Assembly (NCBI GenBank): GCA_051530055.1
Contig: CM121341.1
Coordinates: forward strand, 14,012,001 to 14,076,000
Source: Neoechinorhynchus agilis
Lineage: Eukaryota > Acanthocephala
DNA length: 64,000 nucleotides
Reading direction: 5' to 3'
Position numbers and translations under genes: made by a program. Positions 45,965 through 56,939 of this stretch are shown here, one piece after another. How positions within the stretch are numbered: the stretch's first letter is position 1; every line of letters begins with the position of its first letter. The notes under the pieces were generated by a model, which saw only the letters and a list, made by a program, of their open reading frames with translations, did not search any database and was not told where the DNA came from.

Positions 45965-48840
45965 TGGATGATAACCCAGCCCTGAGGAAACTCGGTGCCG
46001 GCCCCAAGCCCGAATAAATGGGGAGGGTTGATGTCAGGAATTGCATCCGACCGCAAAAAACCGTACACCAATAAAACCAAAAATGAGCAGTCTAACAAAC
46101 ACACAAACAAGGATAAGGGCGTACTTTGTATGCGATGCGCAGAGAACTCGTCCGATCTCTGTGAATAAATTATCAAATGGACAAAGACCTTAACGCGAAC
46201 AAAAACTGAGAATTGAATCTTTAAACGCCGGAACAATGAAGGGTAAATCGATGGAAATAGTGCATATGATGAAGAGAAGGAGGATTGAATGTCTATGTTA
46301 AGGGGCTGAAATGGAAAGGAGCCGAACCACGCCATCTTGGAGACGGCTTCAAACTATTTTATAATGGTTCATCTTCTGATCGAAATGGAGTTGGAATTTT
46401 CTTGAGTGATAAGCATGCAGATGGATTCATAGAAGTCTATAGGAAAAGTGATAGGACAATGTGGATGCGGATAGACCTTGGAGGGCAATGCCGGGACTTT
46501 CGAAGCAGGACAAAGACCAGTTTTGGCTAGATCTATATGATGTGGTCGATGAAAACAAGGAAAAAAAATGTATAATATTTGGAGATCTCAACGGTCATGT
46601 AGGCGCGGAAAACTCGAGCTGGTGTCATGCACACGGTGGAAGAGTCTTTGGAATCCGAAATGCAGAGGGAAAAGCCATTTTTAACTTTGCGTTGGCAAAT
46701 AGACTTCGAAAAAGAAGAACGACAACTTGTGACTTATAGCAGCGGCGGGAGAAAAACGCAAATCGATTATATCCTCTATTCACAAAGTGAAAAACGTAAA
46801 AACTATACCTGGAGAGACGTGCGCTTCGGAACACCGTTTACTGCGTATAAACCTGGAGATCAAGAACATTAAACGGCCCAAATAAAGGATGCTTAGTAAA
46901 ATCGAATGGTGGCGACTTGATCAAACTCTATATCGTCAGGAATTCACGAAGCAGGTTATTAGCATTCTAAATCACGACATTGAGGATACAAACAGATTGT
47001 TTATTAAATCAGCAGAGGAAATTTGTAAAATAGGCAGAGAAACCCTTGGAATAACCCCAGGTAGAAAAGGACCGAAACAAGAAACATAGTGGTGAAACGA
47101 CGAGGTTCAAAGGACGATAGCGGACAAAAAGAGCGCGAAAAAGAAAATGAATGCAGATCTTTATAGGGGGAATAAGGAAATATATAAGGCGAGAAAAAGA
47201 GCCAAGAAAACTGTGGCGATAGAGAAGCAGGAGGTAAATTCAATCTTCTATTCAAAACTGCAAGAAAACAAAACAATGTAATATGTGTTCAAAGTGACAA
47301 ATATCAAAGATCAGGGATCGAAGGACATTACCAGGGTAAAGCAAATTAAGGACAAGGAAGGGAACATTTTGAGAGAAAAAGAAGTTAAGAAAGGCGGAGA
47401 GAATACTTCGATCAACTGCTAAACAGTAAGAATGGAGCAGAAAGAGTGGAAGAGCAGGAACCTAACGAAGGATTAGTCAGCGCAATATCAGAGGTCGAAG
47501 TTAAAACAGCACTTTCCAAGATGAAAAACGGAATAGCTACGGGCCCAGACGAAATATCCATAGAAGTCTGGAAAGCGCTTGAAGTTGATGCTTTTCCACT
47601 ATTAAGAAATCTCTTCCGACGAATACTTACTACTGAAAAGATGCCAGACGAATGGGGCAGAGCACACTGGTACCGATATACAAAAAGAGAGGAGATGCCA
47701 GAGTTTGTTCAAGCTATCGAGGAATCAAATTGTTGAGCCACACGATGAAGCTATACAAAAGGAACGCCTGCGAAGCAAAATGTCAATATCAGAGGAGCAG
47801 AGAGGATTTATGCCCGGCAGAAGTAGTACCGAAGCTGAATTCGCGTTACGTCATTTATATGAGAAATGCCTTGAAAAACGAAAGGAAATACACAGCGTGA
47901 TCATCGATCTCGAAAAAGCCTATGACACTGTAACTAGAAAACTGGTAATGGAACTGTCTTAGAAGAAAACTCTGTCCCGAGACTTATATCACAGCGATTC
48001 ATAACATGTACAGGCAGAGCAAATGATAGCTTCTCGGTGAACGCAGGATTGCATCAAGGTTCAGCTTTGATCCCTTATTTGTTTGTAGTCACTATGGATG
48101 AAATTAGCAAAGTATCAGTAAAGGTCCGTCATGGAACATGCTTTTCGCCGACGACATCGTCCTCTCCAGCTATAATTCCCAGGATCTCAACAATGACCTA
48201 TAGAAATGGAGGGAAGCTCTAGAAAGTCAAGGTCTAAACATTTCCCCGGGGAGAAATCAGTCTACGTGGGAACGGAAAGCATTTTCCTTCAAGAGACACC
48301 GCTGCAGAAATTCGACAAATTCATGTACCTTGGCTCTCTATAGTGTCGATGCAAAACGATATCACCGCCGAGATTTCATCGAGAATAAATAGCGAATGGA
48401 TGAAGTGAAAAAGCCTAACTGGGATCTTGCGTGATAGCAAAGTGCCTGTGGAGTTGAAAGGTAGAGCCTTCAAGATGGCAATCAGACCAGCCATGTTATA
48501 TGGGGTGGAGATATTGAACACCACTGCCAATCACATCAAGCGAATGCAGGGGAACCGAAATGGACATGATTAGGTGGATGTGTGGGGTGACCAGGCAAGA
48601 AATGATCCCAAATAATGCGGTCTGGGGCTCAGCGAAGGTGGATGACGTGAAGGAAGCAATCGCGAAACGGAGGATCAAATGGAGCGATATGGTGAAAGGT
48701 GAAGAGCCGAATGGATTTATTCGAAAAGTTGAGCAAATGGAAATCGAAGGGAATGTGGAATGCCGAGAAAACAATGGAAAGATTGTGTGGCTGAGGGCCG
48801 ACGTTTGAAGGAAACGGGTTGTAGGAGCGTGTAAAGTCTT
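45965..48840 (+). mobile_element. RTE-type LINE, near full length, decayed
   Basis: This is the longest RTE copy. Leader at 45985-46250; endonuclease at 46285-46860 (WKGAEPRHLGDGFKLFYNGS, IIFGDLNGHVGAENSS, RNAEGKAIFN, TQIDYILYS); linker with KEVKKGGE-like sequence near 47390; RT at 47440-48220 (ATGPDEISIEVWKALEVDAF, GFMPGRSSTEAEFALRHLYE, DLEKAYDTV, AGLHQGSALIPYLF, FADDIVLSS); C-terminal domain to 48808 (NNAVWGSAKVDDVKEAIAKR). Frame changes break it in several places. RTE elements normally encode one or two short ORFs; this is a dead copy. Confidence 0.9.
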
Positions 48841-49357
48841 AGGATTGGAAGATTTTGTGCAACCCCGAGAAGGGAAAAATATGAAGAAAGTTGTTGTTGT
48901 TGTCGGAGATGTGGATTATAAAATTGGTTTAAAAAATATCGAATTGTGAAATGACTACTATAAAATCGATAAGGAACTTTTTCTGACTCGTTTTTTTGTT
49001 AGCATTTTTTACGTACCCAAGCTTGTTAGAAAGTCTAAACCCTTTTCAAGAAGACATTAATTATGAAACTCGGTCAAGAATAGTTATTGATTTATTGTTC
49101 TCAATATTTCGTCGGTCTCGTCGGACTTCTTCAGGTTGTTAAAGTATTGAGAAATAATAACGAAATTTCAATGCGAAAAAGCTATAACTTTCTTTATCAT
49201 TTCTCAATACATTAACAACCTGAAGGAGTCCGACAAGACGGACGAAATATTAAAAATAAATTAATATCTATTTTTCTCATCACAACGGAACGCATATATA
49301 AATGAGCACCTTCTTTACAATAACAATAATTCTGTTGCAATAAAAAAATCAGAGATC
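48841..49357 (+). repeat. RTE 3' UTR + PLE-end palindrome; inverse of 33600-34170
   Basis: After the RTE stop come GTTGTTGTTGTTGTCGGAG, then TTCTTGAAAAGGG-complement sequence, the palindrome and a TCACAACGGAACGCATATAT segment ending at AAAAAAATCAGAG. Base by base this is nearly identical to the reverse of the 33.6-34.2 kb block. Confidence 0.85.
49103..49251. repeat. large palindrome, 53-bp arms, 43-base centre
   Basis: The left arm 49103-49155 and right arm 49199-49251 are complementary with 4 mismatches. Arms carry TCGTCGGACTTCTTCAGG, the PLE-end signature. Such an inverted pair could form a hairpin in RNA or a cruciform in DNA. Confidence 0.9.
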
Positions 49358-49589
49358 TACCAAAAAATTACGCTCAGGGCAAAATTGTTTTTTTATGACT
49401 TAAAATTTAAAGCAATTTATTAGTTCCTATATTTCAGCACTGCCGAATTATCGGACCTAATAAATTACATCAAAAATTTCCGCCATATAAAAACATGAAT
49501 AATTCAATTTTTAAACAAAAGCTTTTTTCCATAAATAATATTCACCTGAGGAATTCATTCTAAACCCAATATTACAGACTTATACGTTA
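49358..49589. other. no gene seen
   Basis: AT-rich DNA between the RTE/PLE block and the R2-like fragment. Confidence 0.4.
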
Positions 49590-49775
49590 TGATTGTTCGG
49601 CAGCTTCCCTGATGGCCGCGGCATTGCCGCGTTGGATCGCCGCGCTGATTCGCTACAGCAGGAAGCTCCTAGAGCGCATATCGCCGGTGGCGTGTTTTAG
49701 CATCTTTCCCAGTCGGGAGAGAAAATAATCGGCTTCTTTTCCAAGGCATCCCAGTGTTTCCACCGTAAAATAAAA
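49590..49775 (-). mobile_element. second R2-like endonuclease-tail fragment
   Basis: On the minus strand: VETLGCLGKEADYFLSRLGK, LKHATGDMRSRSFLL, a stop, then RISAAIQRGNAAAIREAAEQ. It is close to 7440-7580 and extends further 3', giving the QRGNA motif typical of this tail. Confidence 0.6.
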
Positions 49776-50027
49776 ATTATCGATATTTATGCATACTTTT
49801 CTTATTATTTCAAAAATGCGTAACCACAACGATACACCAAAAAAAATTTAACGTCCAATTGATGTTATTTTCACATTCTTTAATTTGCTCACCGAAATTG
49901 AACCAATAAGCGATGCAACGTCTTACGGAAACAAGACGAAAGAATCCTTTCCCGCGATTTTTAGTGCTATATTCATTAGAGCGCCACGTTTTTCGTGCTG
50001 TTCAATCAATTTTGAGCTTCCAAGGCT

Positions 50028-50744
50028 ATGGGTCTCACGCTTTCAAGGCTCTGGAATCAATTTTTCGAGAATAAAAATGCTCGAATTTTAATGGGTATAT
50101 TCATATTCTTACGTTGATTGCTTCACATTTCCGTTTTGAGTCGGACTTGACGGAGCGGGTAAAACGACGATTCTGTACAAACTGAAATTGGGCGAGATCA
50201 TTTCTACGATTCCGACGTTAGGTTTGTTTTCTTTACTCTACCTAAATCCATTGTTCCATTTGTCCATTTAGGCTTTAATGTTGATACAGTTGAGTACAAG
50301 AACATAAAATTCACCGTTTGGGACGTTGGAGGACAGGATCGGATTAGGCCATTGTGGCGGCATTATTACGACGGTGTTCAAGGTATTATTTACGTTGTTG
50401 ATAGCATCGATCATGCCCGGATGGATTTGGCTAAAAAAGAACTCGATCATATGGTAAGCGATCGGTTCATCTCTTACTTTGTGTGTTCACTGAGAAGCTC
50501 GCTGAGGAAAAATTGTCCAATGCGATCGTTCTTGTGTTCTGTAACAAACAGGATTTACCCGGTGCTTTAACTCCTGGTGCCATTGTGGATCAACTTGGTC
50601 TTAACATGAATTCTAGACAGAAGGTTAGTTTTGGATTTTTGATCTCACGTTCACAAATTCCGCTAGTGGCATGTTGTCGCGACCGTCGCTACTACCGGAC
50701 AAGGACTCTATGAAGGACTTGATTGGTTATCCCGTGAACTGTAA
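50028..50744 (+). CDS. ADP-ribosylation factor (ARF family small GTPase), 5 exons
   Basis: ARFs recruit coats and lipid enzymes to Golgi and other membranes when GTP-bound. Exons: 50028-50094, 50141-50221, 50272-50453, 50498-50623, 50667-50744, giving 177 residues in one consistent frame. Introns are 46, 50, 44 and 43 bp, all GT-AG. The start MGLTLSRLW has the Gly2 myristoylation site. Then [20 protein letters not shown] (P-loop; most ARFs have DAAGKT), [17 protein letters not shown] (switch I), [17 protein letters not shown] (switch II with the catalytic Gln), [17 protein letters not shown] (G4), [20 protein letters not shown] (G5 region, CAT changed to VAT). It resembles ARF1/4/5; class cannot be settled. 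The gene looks intact. Confidence 0.95.
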
Positions 50745-51745
50745 TGGATTCAGAGAAAGCGCGGATCAGAATTTGTTTTAAACAACATTAAACCGGAACG
50801 GTTGTCGTGGGCTTTAGTTTATCTAAATTAAGTTTGCCCACTATTTGCGGCGTGGAAAGGTATTAACGATAATCAATTAATTCCGATTGAATGAATTATT
50901 TTAAAGGACAGTGGTGAATCTTCTATAAAAATTTCTTTTATGAAGAATTACAAAGAAAAATAATTGCTCGATATCCGATGCCTGTCATTAAAGATGTTAA
51001 ATTTAATTTTTGCAGCCCTTTGAGTACTCATTTTGCAAACTCATGGACAGTACATCAAAGCTTTGATTTGCGGACTCATCACGTATCGTAAAAAATCATT
51101 CATCGGCACTATTAGCATTCAATAAGTTCGGTAATAAACATTATCACGGCTGGTAGCTTTGTGTTTCTTAAATGTTATTCGGTGTGGCATCCATTATCCG
51201 AACGTCAATTACCGGATCAGAATGTTGTCGAGAAAAATAAGTGATTATTTTCAACTATAAATCCCCAATTTCGCTCTTTTTAAACCACTTCCCCGCATGT
51301 TAAGAACCCATCTCATTGAGTTTTCGGTTATCCCAAAAATCTCGTATCCGAACGGTATCAAGAACCAATTAATTCGGATAAACGACGTTCTACTGTTATA
51401 TTTTTTGACGCCAATGCTGAAACGTTTGAGCACTCTGTATATTATGGCCCATTTTCTACATTAAGAGAATTTTTAATCCGTCTGCCTGGTTTAATTCTAT
51501 CCGGTAAATATTAAAAGGATAGAAAATCGGACTCAAATACCTTGCAGTATAAATCTAAAAATGCATTGAGAAGATCCATTTGGATGAGCTTTCAAACTCA
51601 CATTTTGCACGTTGAATTGTGAAATCAAATATTAAAAAGTTCCCTAATCAAGGTATTAAAATAAACGACATTTATGACCTCTAATTAAAGTTTCTCATAT
51701 TTGACAACCGTTGTATTTAGGAAAGTGCAATAAAATCAATTATCT
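50745..51745. other. intergenic, no gene seen
   Basis: 3' flanks of the converging ARF and SCYL2 genes; AT-rich. No supported feature. Confidence 0.5.
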
Positions 51746-54700
51746 TTACCCGAACAAATCCTCAAGTTCGTCTCTTGCACTCTTCGTCTTTTTTTGTTCA
51801 CCGTTCGTGGCCACTAACCCGTTCATAAGTGCAGATAATTGTGCCACTGAGGTGCGCGGATTAAGCAAATCCTTGAACGGATCCAGTTCTTTACGGTCAA
51901 TCGGCGTATCATTGCGCTTCTCAACCTGTTGACAAAGCGCAAGACCTTTATCTAAATTATTAATGATATCGTCCATCAATGAGGTTGCTTTATCCTTCGT
52001 CTCAGATTGTACGCTTAATCTTAGGCTCGTTGACGACGATGACATAATTGTATTTGCGAATAGTGCCGCTCTGTTATTACATTCAATATCCTCCATTTGA
52101 ATAAATTTCTTCTTTCGATCAATTTCGATCATTTCGATTGCACTTTTGATCGTTGTCATAATGGAATTGAACTATGCGATATAATAGCAAAATTGTGGTT
52201 TGTTTTAAAGAAAAATTGCACCTGATCAGCGTTTAGTGAATTTTCCATGCTCAACGGAAGCAACAGTGGAACTATTCTCTTTGCAATTATCTCAGTTGGG
52301 ATTTTGTCTCTTGTCTGATACATGACCGTCTTTATAATTCCTTTGATGAACAAATTAACAATCTTAACTTATATAATGCAGTTCTCGTAAAAACATGCGA
52401 TTCTACACTAAACACCGACTTCTACAGATCATCTGAGACTCAGCATGTATAGTTTGTTGGATGGACTTTTAAAGAGAAAAAGTTACATCTGAGATCAGAA
52501 GTAGGCGTTGGATCACGGTTAACTTTAAAATTTCGCTTCCCGGTTATTTCAAGCGTTTAGAATTAATATGTTTCTACAATTCCAATGATTATCAACAATC
52601 ATTTAAAATATAAGCATGCGGTTTTTCTTATAATCGCTTTCGATTGTATATACAGCTTACCAAGCACGGTCATGATTATGGCTGGCTCACGATATGGAAT
52701 TGATTCCAAAAGAGGTAGAATATCATCAACCATCATCCATTTATCGAATGTTTTCACAAGCTTGCCAATGCAAAGCAAAGATCCAGTTCGAGTCTAAAAA
52801 ATAACCAGCCATAAATTCAACAAAGTCGATTTGGTCTTTAAGAATTAAAAACAAATTTGTCCAAAACACGGAAATCATTAGAAATGTGATTTATTTCGAT
52901 AACGAATATTTATTTTTAGGCCTCACGGCGGAAAGATTTGGTTTACTCTGATTTAATTTTTTATAACTTAAAAAATTTCATCAATTGAAGCCGGCATATA
53001 ATATTTTCAGTAAATTTTATTTAAATTATAAGAAAAAGTTGCAAACAAATTACCGAAAGAGTTGAAGCAGGATCCAAGCAAATCTTTTTTAACCTTGGTA
53101 AAATGGCAGTCCTGATATGTGTATCGGAAAGGTTTTCTGAAGTCTAGTCCACTTTAAATAGAAAGCCGTTCATCGCGTAGTATCAAGAGCTGGAGCAAAG
53201 TCCGGTATTGTTTGTAAGCAGACATCCTAAAGATTTGAAAATCAGAGAGGTTTTTGTATAACATGTTTTTTACCTGAACGTGCGGCGCTTGAGAATCTAA
53301 ACCGTTTCGTACAACAGGAAGCAGATAGTTTCTTATATCATCTTGAGTACAGTTCTTTAGTATTAGAGACATGTTTCGCATTATGATAAAAACAGTCTCA
53401 ATGCTCATTTGTTGCATTGTTAAAATAGATTTCAAACTCATCAGAACTCGATCGGAGTAGTCCTTATTTTTCTCGCACTTTTCCAAAATCGTGAAAATGT
53501 TTGGAAGTATAAATGGTATCATGCTGACGTTTACAAATTCAAGTTCAAATGCGGTCAAGAGTCGATGAACACTTAATTTCTTGAAGCGCATGATTATGAT
53601 ATTATTTAAGAGTATTATAGCCAAAAATTACACTTACCAATGGGAGTACGTCAATTATTGGAGAAAGACTTTTGTAGAATACTGATCGCTGAGCTTCGTC
53701 TACATCGCATAACCGTGCGTTATTCACTTTAAAGGCGTTCAGAGGTAGTCCCGAAAGTCGTGAATAGTGCTCGGTTAAAATACTTCGAAAAGTGAGTCGA
53801 GGCATTCGAGAGTTCTTACACTGATGTCATCAAAGAAGTCGCTCTAAATACATTTTTTGAACTATTGGTATAAAGTAACGAGTGTTCCAGTAAAAATTCT
53901 ATCAGGACCCAAAGGTACATGTTTTCTATTCTTTGTGGATTAAGAAATAAACGTGTTATTATTACGCCTTTTCAATTTCATTGTATTCACTCAGAAATCT
54001 TAACTCATCCATTAATTTTTTTTCAATCTACGTTGTATAAGTATAGTGTTAAATTTGAATTTAGTAAAAATGCATTTTCAGATTGATTCTACAAACCTTG
54101 ATAAATTCTGCAATGATGGTTCGATGTGCCGGATCAAATCGAAGAAGACCCATAAGGGCATTTTCAATCTGTTCGTTACCAGAGCGAGTTGCTAAACTTA
54201 GCCTAATAGTAGACAATCTCTTCATTTTGCTAATTTTCGGTTGGTTAATTTCCGAAGGAAATAACTCTTTTCCGTGATTGTAGAGGGCGTACGTAACGAG
54301 TCCAAGTGAGTACACATCTGATTGAGGAAGGTTTCGTTCGTTGACGCGATTTTGAATGCATTCTGGTGATCTATACGCAGGATCAGGACTCGATATTTCA
54401 TCAGATTTATCGGTGTCCATCCAAACTTGTACGGGATATGAGGAATCCGTACTTCCCGCAATACCCTTTCCCTGAACACCAAACTCAAAACAAGCCAGTT
54501 TCCATTGAAGGGATTGAGTGGCCACGAGTATACTTGACGGACAAATATTTCCATGGACGATTCTGGCGTCTTTGTGAAGGAACAATAGAGCTTCGGACAT
54601 CTAAAAAAAATTATGTCGAGAGCAGTTTATCGAATATAATAATTTGAAATACCTGAAGGAGGCCGTATCTGATTTCAACGTCAGAGAAGGACTCATGCCT

Positions 54701-55318
54701 TTCGATTGCGTCCGATAAGCTTCCTTTTACGGGTTCACTCGCAAATGCTATGCTGTCCCTTCAAAAAGATGAACACATTAGGGCTTAGTCTGAGGACCCG
54801 GAACCATAAAAATGAGTCCTTAACCTAATATGCTGAAAACTTACCTAGACTCTTCCAAGGTTTGTTGAACACTCAGAACATGTGGATGCTTTATTCTAGC
54901 CAACATCTGAACAGATCTCCTGAATCTTTCCAAAACAGCTTCTTTAGTCTGTTTGTCATACTTGCCGAGATTTTTCTTTTCCAACACAAACACTGAAGCT
55001 TCCTTCTTTGAAACAATTTATTTAAAAACCTTCCTTTAACCGACTAACTTGTTTATTTGACCGTCTTACTGCACTATACACCGCCCACATTCCTCGCGAA
55101 CCCGCACTTCCAACCTTGTGCAAGATCTGATACAAAGCTTAATGGTAAAACTTATTGGTTTGACAAACCTCGTAGTCTCGGTTCAAAGGGTTTCCCGGTA
55201 AAACATCTCTGACTGTGTTCTGGACGCTATATACAGTATCAACCACTCCCCGCATCAACACATTCTTCATTGTGCCACCGTAGGACTTTATTTTGTCAAA
55301 ATATTCGTTGGTTTTCAT
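51746..55318 (-). CDS. SCYL2: SCYL2 (SCY1-like pseudokinase 2), multi-exon
   Basis: SCYL2 is a clathrin-coated-vesicle pseudokinase that binds clathrin and AP-2 and acts in trans-Golgi/endosome traffic. From 55318: VLMRGVVDTVYSVQNTVRDV, GNPLNRDYE, the N-lobe (KEASVFVLEKKNLGKYDKQT; RIKHPHVLSVQQTLEESR), GLLQ and MSEALLFLHKDARIVHGNIC (HGN replaces the catalytic HRD, as in the family), WKLACFEFGV (no DFG), YRSPECIQN, SDVYSLGLVTYALYNHGKEL. Then SDFFDDISVRTLECLDSLF and HEAT-like repeats (SVHRLLTAFELEFVNVSMIP; IRTAILPRLKKICLDP; KLVKTFDKWMMVDDILPLLE), PLSMENSLNADQ, and a short tail ending DELEDLFG, matching the family C-terminus (DLKDLFG). The usual long Gln/Ser tail is shortened to about 130 residues. 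Some exon joins (near 55.15 and 53.78 kb) do not fit cleanly. Confidence 0.92.
53905..53968 (+). mobile_element. LINE-A 3'-terminal fragment in a SCYL2 intron
   Basis: GGACCCAAAGGTACATG... and AATAAACGTGTTATTATTAC match the last 60 bp of LINE-A at 2278-2340 and 42045-42100. It is an extreme 5' truncation, antisense to the gene. Confidence 0.8.
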
Positions 55319-55663
55319 GATATTGTCGCTTTAGCGTTATGATGAACTCTTTAAAAAAATTAAAATTCGCCTCTCGTTCTAAAAGAAAGTTTAAAGGAAC
55401 AAGACGTTAACCAAATAGTTTCACCCCTGCCGTTGCTTAAATTTGCGAACAACTGCTACGTCGAACCCTCCTTTTTTCAATGCTCATCCGTTCACGTGGT
55501 TTTCTTCCGGTTTTAGACCACCGCTACTTCCACGTTCAGTTTGAAGTCATATTTTGCAAAAAAATGAAGCGATTAGTCCTCTCGTATATTTTTTTGATGT
55601 CTTTAATTTAGCAATTTACGCGGTTGAAACGAATGTTTTTGCATTTTTGACCAATATTTCGTT

Positions 55664-55990
55664 TTACTTCTTCAGCGTCTTCCAAAAATCTACAAAGGCA
55701 GTTGGAAAAAGGTCAATGATAAGGCTAACTCGTACCTTTCGTTAAGCGCCATAACTCTTTACTGCGATTACCAGTCCCACTTTTCACCTCAACCGAAAGT
55801 TCCAATGGGTCATTTGATTGGTACCTCGCGGAAATCGAAAGTTTGACTTTTGACCCGGTTGGATCGGCCGCGTTTAGCTTCAATGTGTTCCCGTCTTCTC
55901 CCATATCGTCAACGTGAATACAAAGAATTGGTCTTTCCAAAGAAAACGGATAAATACAATCGTATCCGCGTGTACATTAACGTAAAAGCA
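55664..55990 (-). CDS. unidentified gene, last two exons
   Basis: The exon 55736 to about 55990 reads CIYPFSLERPILCIHVDDMG, then NTLKLNAADPTGSKVKLSIS and PLELSVEVKSGTGNRSKELW. It ends AAAG before a 46-bp intron (55690-55735, GTACGA...TTTGTAG). The final exon completes DFWKTLKK and a stop at 55664. The intron length matches those of the neighbouring ARF gene, which supports a real gene. Upstream minus-strand frames at 56040-56200 (ETELLDSVENLDRSIMQLLS, IAMVYVSDTANKYYEHINRI) may be further exons, but I cannot join them. Family not recognised; no membrane segment in these exons. Confidence 0.5.
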
Positions 55991-56935
55991 GAATGCCCGG
56001 GAATTGTATGCCCAGACGATCACCAGCTCGATTACTAACTAGCTCAAGATACGGTTGATGTGCTCGTAGTATTTGTTCGCCGTATCAGATACATAAACCA
56101 TCGCAATTCGGCAGCAGAATAAAACTTCATGCGATAATAGCTGCATAATACTTCGATCCAAGTTTTCGACAGAATCTAAAAGTTCTGTCTCCATAAACGG
56201 CACTCTGGAGCACCAATATAATTACTCGTCGCACACCAAGTTTCAATCGTCTGATAATTAGCATCAGTTATCTGTTCATTCCAGGACTATAAGTAGTAAG
56301 CCAAGGCTAAAAGGTGTCCAGTAAATACAAACACCGCCCCTTTTCCATCAGGATTTCGGAAAGCTATTTGAGTTCGATTCCGATGTGAACCGGTTAACTC
56401 TAGTAATGCACGATACTTCAGAAAAAATGTCTTATAATACACAATCGTGATCGCTTATCTATGGGTGAAACGTCAACCTGCCCGCTTTAATATCCGCTCC
56501 AAAACAATCTACAAGGGTATTTTTCGTTAAACACCATAACACGTCTCATGTTGGCCTTATCCTCTCTACGACACTCCCAGTGTTGTATGCAATGATCAAA
56601 ACGCATAAGATGCCCAATGTTGATATCGCAGGGATAATTGGATCATCGCTGAAATCTACGCCAATCATTTCTGCTATGAACGATATCGGTTCTCAAAACC
56701 ATTAGCCCGCATATCCATTCGACTCACGATTGTGAAATTTCATCCAAAGACCAGGCGGCTTCTCTTATAAGAAGTTATTTTTGGGCTCGTTTGATAGTTT
56801 TAATGCTGTGATAATTTCTCCGTACTCAATATATAAACGAGTTTATAGTTTTCACGCCACGTTTTATTGCTGCACAAAGAAGAGGGCACCATGTAGCTTT
56901 GGGTTATCATAAATACTCGAGTTCTGATTGAATAA
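55991..56935 (-). other. possible further exons of the unidentified gene
   Basis: Short protein-like minus frames occur at 56200-56045 and around 56640-56480. The second has a hydrophobic run (AISTLGILCVLIIAYNTGSV) and then DVLWCLTKNTLVDCFGADIK. They are separated by stops without obvious introns. This may be a decayed gene or exons whose joins I could not resolve. Confidence 0.3.
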
Positions 56936-56939
56936 ATGA

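Noticed and set aside
45865-46335. 156-codon minus-strand ORF
   Set aside because: It lies antisense over the RTE leader and endonuclease; low-complexity Phe/Ser composition typical of a shadow frame.
52585-52797. 70-codon plus-strand ORF
   Set aside because: Antisense to a SCYL2 exon that matches the family (KLVKTFDKWMMVDDILPLLE).
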